A stretch of DNA of 64,000 bases. Source: Anthopleura xanthogrammica (lineage: Eukaryota; Cnidaria; Anthozoa; Actiniaria; Actiniidae). This document shows positions 1 to 11,034 of the stretch, piece after piece. Under the pieces are notes generated by a model. The model was not told the origin of the DNA and did no database searches. It worked only from the letters and a program-made list of their open reading frames with translations. How positions within the stretch are numbered: the stretch's first letter is position 1; each line of letters begins with the position of its first letter. The translations under genes and the position numbers were made by a program. Location: positions 16,890,351 through 16,954,350 of the forward strand of contig OZ025209.1 of the NCBI GenBank assembly GCA_964019055.1. Direction: 5' to 3'.

Positions 1-46
1 TACATTATAAGAAATATTTTGATCTTTTGAATTTTTCTCAATCTAG

Positions 47-2640
47 TTTTAAGCCAATCTCAGATTACATCAATCTTCAGTTTGAAAACTACCTTCATGA
101 TGAATCTGGTCTTAATCGCCGACACATTGTTGACACTCGTGTTCATTGTTGTTTTTACTTTATATCACCAACAGGACATGGGTATGTATGAACTAGTGCT
201 TGTTGATACATTACACTATTGATTGATACAATGTTGTTGATTGATACATCCCTCCCTGTTCATTGATACATCCCTCCCTGTTCATTGATACATCCTTCCC
301 TGTTCATTGATACATCCTTCCCTGTTTATTGATACATCCCTCCCTGTTCATTGATACATCCCTCCTTATTCATTGATACATCCTTCCCTGTTCATTGATA
401 CATCCCTTCCTGTTCATTGATACTTCCCTCCCTGTTCATTGATACATCCCTCCCTGTTCATTGATACATCCCTTCCTGTTCATTGATACATCCTTCCCTG
501 CATGTTGATTGATACATCCCTAGGCCTCCCTGTTCATTGATACATCCCTCCCTGTTCATTGATACATCCTTCCCTGTTCATTGATACATCCTTCCCTGTT
601 TATTGATACATCCCTCCCTGTTCATTGATACATCCCTCCTTATTCATTGATACATCCTTCCCTGTTCATTGATACATCCTTCCCTGTTCATTGATACATC
701 CTTCCCTGTTCATTGATACATCCCTCCCTGTTCATTGATACATCCTTCCCTGTTCATTGATACATCCCTCCCTGTTCATTGATACATCCCTCCCTGTTCA
801 TTGATACATCCCTCCTTATTCATTGATACATCCTTCCCTGTTTATTGATACATTATTTTAATTCTTAATCATTATATTTATTTTGTAGTCTTAAACCATT
901 AGATATTCAATTCATGAAAGAGTTACATGAAAAGGTTAATATTGTACCTGTGATTGGAAAAGCTGACACATTAACACCGTCAGAACTATCAGTCATGAAA
1001 ACTAGGGTAAGTAGCAGGCAGATCTTAAGGGTTTTTTTCATATTCAAGATTAGTGCATGTCAATGAGAACCATCTCTTCAAAATTCTGGAAGATCTGTGA
1101 ATATGAAAATAGCTTTCAACATCAAATATTCTGCTAAATTAACCCATCACCTTTAGTATATAAGGTAAGTAAGTATAAGGCAAACTATCCAGGCAAAGAG
1201 ACATTCAATTGTTCCTACTTTATGAATCATGTTCTTCCTGTTATGTTCTGAGACCTAAGTATTGGGTTAAGCCTCATGCAGTGTTTGATGTTAAGATTAA
1301 GAAAACCTGATAAGCTCAAATTGTCATTACACAAAGAGCAAACAAGATACTTGACTCACTACTGTTGACTAAAACAATATTTATGTCTTTGAAAGATGCA
1401 CCTTTCAAGTAATAAATGGAAATTCTCACAGAGGATCCTGTTCAAACCCTGTAATACATACTATATTTCAAATTAATATGCAGAATTACCATCTATGGGC
1501 TGGAATACTATTTGTGTTGTTGAATGTTATTTTTTAGATCAGAAATGAAATTGATGATTATGGAATAAAGACATACGTGCTTCCAGACTGTGAAAGTGAT
1601 GAAGAGGAGGACTTTATTGAGCAGACCAAACAGTTGAAGGTCAGTTTTATTTCACCTGAATATTATTATTGGATAATAGTTTGGTTTCTTGTGGCTTCTG
1701 TTTATTAAATGATAATGGTTTATTTGACCATGTACTTTACTGTTGTGACTTGTAAACTGCCATTATTCACAGTGATTGAAGTGGATAGTTGAAAAATGAG
1801 AGATTGCTATTCTATAGTATAATGTTTAAATCTAAGAAGTCATTAAGAATGCCATTACTGTCAGATAGCTGTCATCCATCTACATTATGGTATTTTTCTT
1901 GTTATCTCAGGCTTCTATGCCATTTGCTGTTGTTGGAAGCAATACTTTGATTGAGGTTTGTGGGAAAAAAGCAAGGGGACGGCTTTACCCCTGGGGGGTA
2001 GTAGAAGGTAAGTAGTTGTCAATACGTAAGAATTGTTTAAAGAACCACTGACTTAAGGAGAAATACATGATTTTTCCTTTTATCAGTTGAAAATCCTGCT
2101 CATTGTGATTTCTCCAAGCTTCGAACAATGTTAATGTAAGTATGACTTGTGTGGTTCATTTGAAGTATTCCATGGCAAACATCTTTTTGTTCTAACATGT
2201 TTTGTTTTTCTAGTACCCACATGCAGGACTTAAAGGAAGTTACTCAGGATGTACACTATGAAAACTTTAGAGCAGCTGCTTTAGGAGAAACAGCACCAGC
2301 CACACCACGTTCTAGCAAAAGGTATTCATCACCCCTTCTAATGATATTACCTTCATATTTACCTTCATAGGACAGGGTAATATGGGTTTTAATGTACTAT
2401 TTAATCCTATTTTTCAGCCTTAATAGAGTAAAAGAACAAGCCGCTAAAGAAGTGATGGAAAAAGAACGTGCTTTGAAAGAGAAAGAGGAAGAGGTGAGTG
2501 AAGATTTATCGTTACCTCGACATTGCCATTTATCTCCTTCGATGTGTATACAAATGGCAATCATTTTGTTCATTCATCAGCTTCGTCGCATGCAAGACAT
2601 GATTGCCAAGATGCAAGCACAGATGAAGACGAAGAGTTAG
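47..2640 (+). CDS. septin, SEPT2/5 group, 3' part (5' end outside window)
   Basis: Septins are GTP-binding proteins that form filaments at the cell cortex and cleavage furrow. Eight exons are readable: 47-181, 889-1006, 1538-1639, 1911-2007, 2087-2135, 2214-2321, 2418-2493 and 2581-2640. They join in phase to 247 residues. The first has the septin block [20 protein letters not shown], the second contains the GTPase G4 motif as GKAD, and the fourth and fifth contain the septin unique element ([20 protein letters not shown]). The last two exons encode the C-terminal coiled coil, ending [16 protein letters not shown], which resembles SEPT2/SEPT5. The P-loop exons lie upstream of the window. All boundaries are GT-AG. 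Family is certain; subgroup is inferred from the tail and the YPWG region. Confidence 0.93.
228..851. repeat. 22-bp minisatellite in septin intron
   Basis: About 27 tandem copies of a 22-base unit, tccctccctgttcattgata plus ca, with single-base variants and one longer interruption near 500-520. It fills most of the first visible septin intron and has no coding potential. Confidence 0.95.
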
Positions 2641-3066
2641 CAAACTATAGATATGTAATGGCCCATCTTCGCGATTGGCTGATTAATAGACAATTTTACA
2701 GGCAGGAGGCGCGCTTCCATAAAAAAAGCTTTATTAATAATGCTCGTCCAAAGTCCTGGTTCTGCGCTTCATATTATTATTACACGGCGTCTCTCTTCTC
2801 TACGAATCATTTTCCAGCTCTGCTGGTGACCAGAGGTTTAGTTTTACACCAATAACTGACCCGTTAGTGAGCTGCGCGCGACGCTTGGACGAAAAGGAAA
2901 ACACTAATCATGTGTTTCCAATTATTGCCAACGATGATTGCAGCATAAACCGATTATGCATAGGCTTGTAACTAGACTTAGAATATATATATATCTAGTC
3001 TAATCATGATCCCACAGTTTTAATTATTATCATTATTATTATTATTGTCATAAGTTGAATATGTTG

Positions 3067-3072
3067 AATAAA
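3067..3072 (+). terminator. polyadenylation signal of septin
   Basis: AATAAA about 430 bases after the septin stop. The bases from 2641 to here hold no ORF of note and are read as its 3' UTR. The next gene is convergent. Confidence 0.55.
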
Positions 3073-3186
3073 TCGACGTGTGTGTATTCGAATTATGTTG
3101 CGTAGTTGTGGTGGGAGTCTTGGATGAAGGGCATTTAAACTGATGAATACCTGATACGATTGTTGAACTCTTTACGATATCTTTTC

Positions 3187-3192
3187 TTTATT
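3187..3192 (-). terminator. possible polyadenylation signal of the multi-peptide precursor gene
   Basis: AATAAA on the minus strand, downstream of a good acceptor (polypyrimidine then TATAG) whose exon would start at 3317 and carry 3' UTR. Septin and this gene would be tail-to-tail, about 115 bases apart. Confidence 0.45.
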
Positions 3193-3603
3193 CCTTATAT
3201 TTTTATTGTTGACTTTCTACATCTGATACAATCCACTAAACACTAACAATCAATATGAGATATAGTAATACCAGTCAGATCTCAACCCAGCCTTCTAATG
3301 CGTCGAGTGGCCCTGTGCTATAAAAAAAAGAGAAAATAATTGAATCATGATAGATGCATCGACAAATCACGTGAGTTCCACTAAAGGAATGCGGATTCCA
3401 ACACTAGGGCGAGTCCTTTTACTTGCTATTGACGGAAGCACAAAAAGAACATTACTTCCATTTCCTATGTTTGTCATGGAAAACCAGAGTTAGTAGAGGG
3501 TCCCCTCTACTAACTCTGGGAAAACCAAGCAAAAACATGCAAAGTATTTTTTAGGATTGTCACCTCCACTCTGAGCTATTTACCTTGTTGTCTCAAGCTT
3601 GGA

Positions 3604-6016
3604 CTAATTTTCTGGAGAAAAGAAATAAACATCTTCATTAAGAAATAATGAATAAAGCCTAGGTTATATATGAGTATTGAAATAATTGATATTAAAACCA
3701 ATAATTTATGGTGAAGAACATAGACAGATACACCGTATACATTATATTACCTCCATCTCCTCCATCGGGAAACCAGGGCTGAGGCGGGGGAAACGGAAAG
3801 TGTTTTTCTGCAAATAACAAAACGTGACCGCATTCATTTAAAGTTTAACTATCTAGATCATTAAACTATCTAGATCATTAAACTACCAACAGAACTCACT
3901 GATACAAGACTATACGCTTTTAAGGGATGAGCCAGAAATGTTCTTCATGGGTTACCTTTCCATTCGTTCTTGAAGTTAATGGCCGATCTTTTCTCACCTA
4001 AAACGATAGATATGATTACACCATATCAGATGGAATAAATGGATATAACGGTTACCGTATTGAGAAATACTAACCATCAGTGGTCCATGGTGGAATGTTA
4101 GGGAAGCGATTGTCCTTATCTAGTTGAAATACAACATATAACTTAGAAATGATTGTCCATAGTTAGTAGAGGGGACTACTACTAACTATGGATTGTCATA
4201 TCATGACACGTTACCCATAGTGGCACTATTTACCTATCGGCCAGAAGTGCTGGTTCATAGCTGACCTCTTTTTACCTACAATTAACCACACATTGTGTTA
4301 GCAGTGCCAATACCTGCTTAGTATACAGCACCCAGATACTTACCAGGGATGTGCCAGGGCCATGGTGGGCGGTCGGGGAAATGGGGAAATCCTTTGTCTT
4401 TAGAAAAGAAAATGAAATGTGATTGGGTGGATGAAGATCAGGATTATTATTCATCGTACTGATATAACACATACCTCGCCACTCGTGCTTGTTATTATTA
4501 AATGTGATTGGTTGGATGAAGATCAGGATTATTATTCATTGTACTAATATAACACATACCTCGCCACTCGTGCTTGTTATTATTAAATGTGATTGGGTGG
4601 ATGAAGATCAGGATTATTATTCATCGTACTGATATAACACATACCTCGCCACTCGTGCTTGTTATTATGAAATGTGATTGGGTGGATGAAGATCAGGATT
4701 ATTATTCATTGTACTGATATAACACATACCTCGCCACTCGTGCTTGTTATTATGAAATGTGATTGGGTGGATGAAGATCAGGATTATTATTCATTGTACT
4801 GATATAACACATACCTCGCCACTCGTGCTTGTTATTTATAGCTGTTCTTTTCTCGTCTAAATTAACAAACATACTATGAAGTTCAGGAACATATTACTGA
4901 GCATGCGCAGTCCATGGGATAAACATTGGGACAACAGGCTTTTTTCAAGACTTCTATAATTACTGAGCATGCGCAGTCCATGGGAGAAACATTGGGACAA
5001 CAGGCTTTGTTCAAGACTTCTATAATTACTGAGCACGCAGTCTACATGACGTCAACTTTACTAACTAGAGGTTTGGCGCTCCTCATTGGAAGTATAATAG
5101 TACGTAACTGATGAAAAAAACATACCACGAGTAAACCATGGCCAGGGAGGAAAGGTGGGAAAATCTTGACCTGAAAACATTATATATAGAAGCACGAGTC
5201 GTGGGTCAAATATATATATATATATTTTCGATCGCTGCATCCAGCTTGAAGCTTAAAGCAACCGTACTCAGTACCCGGATGTATAAAGTACAGGCCGGCT
5301 ACACGCGCTGCATATTACTATACTCATGCTATATAAAGATAGTTCTTCTTTTCGCATCTACATTTTATATTTCTAACCAAAGTTTTACCTTCCCACAGAA
5401 CAGCATGCAAATTTTGACGTTATTACTGAATATATAAATATTTCAGAACTATCAGGTGCGCGCGCAGGCTAAGCATTTCCTTACTGAACTGGTGCTTCTT
5501 TTCCGGGAGGAAAAATGAAATCAGTGAAGATTAAAGTCAGAATACATAGATATATACATATATATTATAAAGATATACATATATATTATAAAGAAACTAC
5601 AATATCTATTCCTGACCTGTTTCCCAGTTGTGTTTCTTCATGGGTCTTTTTTCTCCTGTTTAGCAAAAACATACCATGCATGATCTAATATTCTAGTAGC
5701 GGAAACAAGGCAGTCAGTAGTAGAATCAAATACTTACAACTTTTCAATTCGTGCCCTGGAAATGGGTTTTTATTAGTGTTCGAAAAATAATGATAAGGTG
5801 AGAGAGAAGGTAAGTAAAAAACGAGTAGGAGGTATTAGCTCGCCGGTTCAAATATGTAGTGAATACGCGGCCTCAAATCAAATATGTGAAGTGCTTACCA
5901 TTCTCACCAGGAAACACGCCTGCGCTACCTCGGGAAAAGGCGGGAAAGGAAAAAACCTCTGCGTTGAACACAACAGCTAACAGAGAGATGTAAACCAACA
6001 AAGATACTCTTGTCAT
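3604..6016 (-). CDS. predicted secreted multi-peptide precursor, ten exons, unrecognised family
   Basis: I do not recognise this gene. The minus-strand model is 5899-6016, 5617-5655, 5126-5170, 4815-4856, 4344-4397, 4234-4275, 4075-4119, 3956-3997, 3751-3807 and 3604-3611, where TAG ends it; the spliced total is 492 nt, 163 residues. Exon 1 encodes a signal peptide (hydrophobic core LLVYISLLAVVF). After it, two kinds of tiny exon alternate. Type A is rich in Phe, Pro and Trp (QDFPTFPPWPWFTR, RPPWPWHIPG, DNRFPNIPPW, HFPFPPPQPWF). Type B starts with a dibasic site (EKRPMKKHNW, EKRTAINNKHEW, KKRSAMNQHFW, EKRSAINFKNEW). Every internal exon is phase 1-1 and has GT-AG ends. Cleavage at KR would release five peptides of about 20-32 residues; one site reads GKKR, a possible amidation signal. 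The products could be antimicrobial peptides, neuropeptides, matrix components or venom-type peptides; the sequence does not decide. The consistent phase and repeat design make a real gene very likely. Confidence 0.8.
4413..4838. repeat. 85-bp tandem array that copies the end of an exon plus its splice donor
   Basis: Five copies at an 85-base period. The motif atacctcgccactcgtgctt recurs at 4471, 4556, 4641, 4726 and 4811. On the minus strand it is the 3' end of exon 4 of the peptide precursor followed by its GTATGT donor. Only the copy nearest 4815-4856 has the full exon with an acceptor; the other four are part-exons with an intact donor. Confidence 0.9.
4890..5046. repeat. 67-bp tandem duplication in intron 3 of the peptide precursor
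   Basis: The block starting actgagcatgcgcagtccat occurs at about 4896 and 4963, with a third partial copy from about 5030. No coding content is seen. Confidence 0.8.
5311..5357 (-). pseudogene. decayed type-B (EKR) exon relic
   Basis: The minus strand reads GCGAAAAGAAGAACTATC and then resembles exon 4 (GAAAAGAACAGCTAT then AGCACGAGT) base for base with small gaps, but the donor has become TAATAT. It lies between working exons 2 and 3, as expected of a lost module. Confidence 0.45.
5485..5507 (-). pseudogene. second possible type-B exon relic
   Basis: The minus strand reads GGAAAAGAAGCACCAGTTCA followed by a GTAAGG donor, with no acceptor or phase that fits its neighbours. It resembles the start of the EKR exons. 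The similarity is short, so this is tentative. Confidence 0.3.
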
Positions 6017-6119
6017 CTCGAACTGAAGCTTTACTGAGTTAATTGATAATAAGCGATGTATGCAAGATGGCTCCGAAGAACTTAGTGAATACTGTGAAGA
6101 ATAGATGGAAACTGTTGTA

Positions 6120-6127
6120 TTTATATA
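6120..6127 (-). promoter_or_regulatory. TATA box of the peptide precursor gene
   Basis: TATATAAA on the minus strand, 104 bases upstream of the predicted start codon. This places transcription start near 6090 and gives a short 5' UTR. Confidence 0.6.
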
Positions 6128-8076
6128 CATTCCGCCTGATCATGTGATGAGGATATTAATACTTAGCATCGCTTTTGATTACCGTTCTGACGCGACGCGA
6201 CGCGATGTGACCTGAGCCTGTTTACATTATTACAGATTGTAGATTACAGATTCTAAGAAAAAACACCGAGTTATTTATACTTTCCAAAACAGCTAACTTA
6301 TTGTTAACCACTCGATCGGGTTTATCGGCGTCTTGATATTCAAGTGAGAACGATGTAAAAGCTAGACCGCTTAATAACATCCGTGGAGAGTAGGGTGGGG
6401 GAGAGTAGCTCTTATTGTAATCCAAGACAGATCAATAGGGATATGTTCATTAGTTAACTGATGGGTTCTCGTTTCTAGAAACAGAAATGTCCACAAAAAG
6501 AGTTAATATGTACGACATCACAGAATAACAGCAATACCACTTCTATCCACTATAATCGCCTGGATTCAATGGGTGATGCACATCCACGTCACTGAAAGGC
6601 TAATCCTAGCTTATGGCAGGAAACTGTCTTGACTCATATAATGTATCGGGAATGCGGAAAATCGCCTTGGTACTGAACCCTTGCACATGCGCAGTACGTA
6701 TACTTAATGTGCATGATCCTTTTGCACTATTATTTGGATTTCCTTATACAAGACCATAACAGACCAGAATGCCACACCACGGACTTCTTTCAAATTTAAC
6801 AACTTTATTCATCAATACAACAAACAAGATGCAAAAAATACTTACAAAACAAATTTTATCTTAGTTCAATAAAAATCTCTTTCTTAGTTAACAAAAGTTG
6901 CCCTGCAACAGAATTTACAAATCAGCTATAATATTCTCATCTTACTAAATAAAATGCTAAAAGTTAAATAACCAACGTTCATTAGCAGTGTGTTGGTAGC
7001 GTTATTACTAAGCCACTGAGTTATGATAATAACAGGATTTATCCGCGTCAATCTCCTCAGTATGCGACTGAGGTGCCTCATTTTATCAGCCTACTTCTTA
7101 GTGAAAATCACCTGAACAATGATTTTTGTCAGCATATGTATTACGAAGCCATCTATTTCTGAAATTTCAAAGCTGCTAGGCCACTGACCTTTTCCCATGC
7201 AGTTCAGTAACCTTCCCTGATCCCTTCCCGCTCCCCCTACTTGTTCAAGTTTTATCGACTAAGGGCTTTTTGCTCTTGTCCAACTGTTCCTGCTCGAACG
7301 TAAGTTTTAGGAAGCTCACTCAGTATATTCAAAGGAATGCACGGTATTGCAATGATAGCCCGGCGTATTAGTATTATAGTTATTACCCTGCATATCTACA
7401 CTTTATACCATCCGGCACAACATGTGCTCCTGTTATGGTCAAATAAACCACCATTATATATGCTGCTGCTTTCCTCGACTATAACTCGTGCAAGACAGCA
7501 TGTTAAAATAATATTATATTTAACTGTTAAGACCATTGACGGTGTACTATTAATTTACCAACAACTAGTATTCTTAAATAAACTTTAAACAGTTCTATGG
7601 CAAAAGAACAAAAAAAAACAAATACATATATTGATGATGGTTCTAGAAAGCATAACTTTTAATTTATGTAATTCAGCCACACGGCTGCAATTTAGCTATC
7701 TATTTATCTATCTATCTACGACAATGCGGACCATGTTTGAGTGTTGTTTTTGGCGGTGTCTTTAACGTGTTAAAATGGACGTAATGCTTTACGTCACGTT
7801 GTAGAAGTTTAAAAGGATTATCGCTTCGTTAATATATTGTGCTCATAACCTAAAGACACCTAACTGTTGTTTGATAAGATATGAAGACTGACATGTTCAC
7901 TTGCTTATCCCGTTAATTTAAGCGCGCCTTGTCTTTAGTTAAGGGTTACTGTTTTTATCTAAATGGTTTTTCCTCGAACAAATCTCCTTGGTCAAAGTAA
8001 TGAAAGTTGAATAGTTCATACCACATGATCCCTTGATGCATCAGATTGTAAGGTAGGTTGTCTTGAATCATGTCTC
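6128..8076. other. intergenic region, probably including the GAS2-like 3' UTR
   Basis: No convincing exon was seen on either strand. A minus-strand AATAAA at 6804-6809 could end the GAS2-like transcript, giving a 3' UTR of about 1.3 kb. A short CTAT microsatellite lies near 7697-7720, and two gacgc repeats lie near 6190. Confidence 0.5.
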
Positions 8077-10960
8077 CTAGTCTGTGTCTTCTCCCTCATC
8101 GTGCTCCAATCGCTTCTTCTCTTCCAGTTCATCTTTAGTTCCATTAGATATACCCTCATTCCCATGTGGCTTTCCTTCCACTTGCAAATTGTCATTCTCG
8201 TCAAGCTGTTGAGTGTTCATGGCGTAGCCAAATGGCGTCTCCATCGAGCCACTTGATCCCTGAAATTAAAAAGTTTGACAACGTATGTACGATTATTTAC
8301 TATTAAAAAATTCATGAATCTCTTTTCAACGACTATCCGCACTTACAATTGTGGATGGAAGTTTTGAATAAACCAGTCCAGACTCTTGCGCCGTTCCACT
8401 TGAACCAGTCATAGCCTCGTTACCAGTACGAGGCTCAGTGGAAGAATCGCAAACAACAGGAATGGTATTTTCGATAATGATAGTATTTTTCTTCTCTCTA
8501 ATGTTTTTATTTGGTATGTTTCTTTTTTCTATACTCCCAATCAGTGCATGAACAAGTGAGAATGTTCTAGGGGAGTCTAGCTGGTCAGTGTCATCGTGAC
8601 CATTGGAAGCTTCTGCCGGACAATCCTTTTCTATGTCGAAGAATTTTGATCGTTGTTCAGGTTCTTTCTTGGAGTAATCCACAAAGGAAAAGCTTTTCGT
8701 TTGTTGCTCACCAGACAAGATGCTGTCACCATCTGGTTCACTTGATGTAAAGATCTTCTCACGTAGAGTAGGTTTAATAGATGATTGCTCGACATTCAAG
8801 CTTTTTAACCTCTGCATTATTCCAACATTAGCTATGCCTTCAGCATCACATGTCGACTCCAACAACTCTTTACTGGGGCTAGGGCTAATTGATAAACCAC
8901 TGCTGATGGAGCGCGGGCTTTTTAACCCTGATATATCATCTGAATCATAATCAGGGAAGTCATAATCAGATGTGGTGGTACTGAAAGTCTCACCAGTTCC
9001 TGCTAAGAATGAGTCTATAGTCTTGACAGTATCAGGGGTACTTCCATTACTGTTGCTAGAGTACATTTGTCTGGAATCTCCATTAAATTCAAGCTTTAAT
9101 TCGGATTGATTTTCTGTCTGATGGATGTAATCTTTATCAGACACTAAGTTGGCTTGTTCTTCGGCGGTATAGCTATAATTATCAAAAGGAGTAGGTAGAT
9201 CATCATAACCATTTGGGGTAGCCTTGTGCTCTTCTCTCACCATACTGCGCGGCTTTGTTAGGACACGTTGTCCGGACTGCTTAGTTGTGCCTTGTTTGCC
9301 AGGAATTTTGATAGGAACTCTAGATTGCTTTGTAGGACTTCTTGCCCCGGCTACAGACGACTGTATTTTTGAAGGAGATTTTGACGCTTCTGAAATATGA
9401 TACGATGAATTAACACTTTTGATTAAAGTCGTGGAACCTTTAGCATGTTTACTAATAGGTAATAGGTAACAGTAATAGGTAATAGTAATAGGTAATAGTA
9501 ATAGGTAATAGTAATAGGTAATAGTAATAGGTAATAGTAATAGGTAATAGTAATAGGTAATAGTAATAGGTAATAGTAATAGGTAATAGTAATAGGTAAT
9601 AGTAATAGGTAATAGTAATAGGTAATAGTAATAAGTAATAGTAATAGGTAATAGTAATAGGTAATAGCTTACCTTTGTATTTTCCCATTAGATGTTCCTT
9701 GTTCATCGCTTGTGGCGATGAATCATTCCTTGCATCAAAAGACGCACTTCTTTTCATCCTGTATGATGTAGATGATGAAGATGACAAGTTACTGATTGCC
9801 CGTCTCATTGGCCCTGGACTACTAACTGTCGTTCCAGCATGTATATTAGTCTTCTGCACTTCTCGTGACCGACTGGACGACTGCCGGCGAGATACCCGTG
9901 GGCTACTTACAGGACTATAGGTAGATCCCCTTGGAGTACTTGATGATCTACGTTGGATACGAGGGCTGTGGTTCAATGGACTTCCATTTGCTGGTGGTCG
10001 TCTTCTTGGACTTTCGCATGAAGTGGTGTTAGACATTTTACGATTTGCTTGTGATGTGCCGGATGTCTTGCGTTGACTGGCAGCATTGGCTGACCGTTCG
10101 GCAACTCCCGAGGAAGAACGCGCTCGTGCAGAGGTAGCACGAGATTTGTTGCTTCTGGTATCGTTGTCTAATGGACCAGTAAGATTGTACTTGTTCAAGT
10201 CTTGCATGCTTCTACTACGACTATGCATTCTGTCTTGGGTAGTATCACAACAGTTTGTACGTGTTGTACTTTGTTTCCTTTGCTTTACTGCTGCACCTGT
10301 TGAATCTTTCCTCGGAGACACTGCTACACTCTTTCTTCTCTGACCAGGGGTTCCCTGTGCAGGTTTAGCAGGAGACTCGTTTGCAGGGGTCGCACTGGAA
10401 CGCCTTGCAGAAGAAGGCCTCTGCTTAATAGGGGTCGGAATATTTGTTACTATCCCTGACGAGTCTGAACCGCTTCGCTGCAGGTCCTGCATGCTTCTGC
10501 TCTTTTTGGAAAGTCTAACCTGTGTTTCTATTGTACGTGGTGGTGTACTACGTTGGCATGGTGATTTATGACGTGTATGAGATCCTCTTCTAGGGGATAA
10601 ACACCTGTCATACGTTGGACTAGACCTTCCTCCAGATAACGTGCGATGGCGAGGAGAATGTCCGCACTTACTGACTGCCTGGAATAATAAATAATAATAG
10701 GTCGATAGGACTTTTACTCCGACGAAGGACTTGGACTAGCGTCCGAAACGTCAGTAAGTGATCTTTCTTATTTTTTACGGTCTAAAATTTACAATAAACT
10801 TAGACAAGAAAAGCACATTTTCCTTAAATTTCTATATATACCTAGAAAATAGAAATTAATTAAACTTTTCAATTAATAAAAAAATAATAACACTAACATA
10901 CAAATATTTTATAAAATGTGAAAAGAAAAAAGAATGTTCATTACGATTAAAAAACAAAGA

Positions 10961-11034
<74 letters not shown>

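Noticed and set aside
228..851. CRISPR-like regular repeats
   Set aside because: The 22-base units are contiguous without spacers, lie in an animal septin intron and vary slightly: a minisatellite.
5729..5746. 18-base micro-exon (GHELKS) with good acceptor and GTAAGT donor in the peptide precursor
   Set aside because: Including it would put an in-frame TGA at the start of exon 2; exon 1 joins exon 2 directly in phase and gives the expected GEKR.
9452..9672. Repeated [13 protein letters not shown] tail on the GAS2-like protein
   Set aside because: The frame runs through a 13-bp intronic minisatellite after a strong donor; the protein resumes in phase at the next exon.
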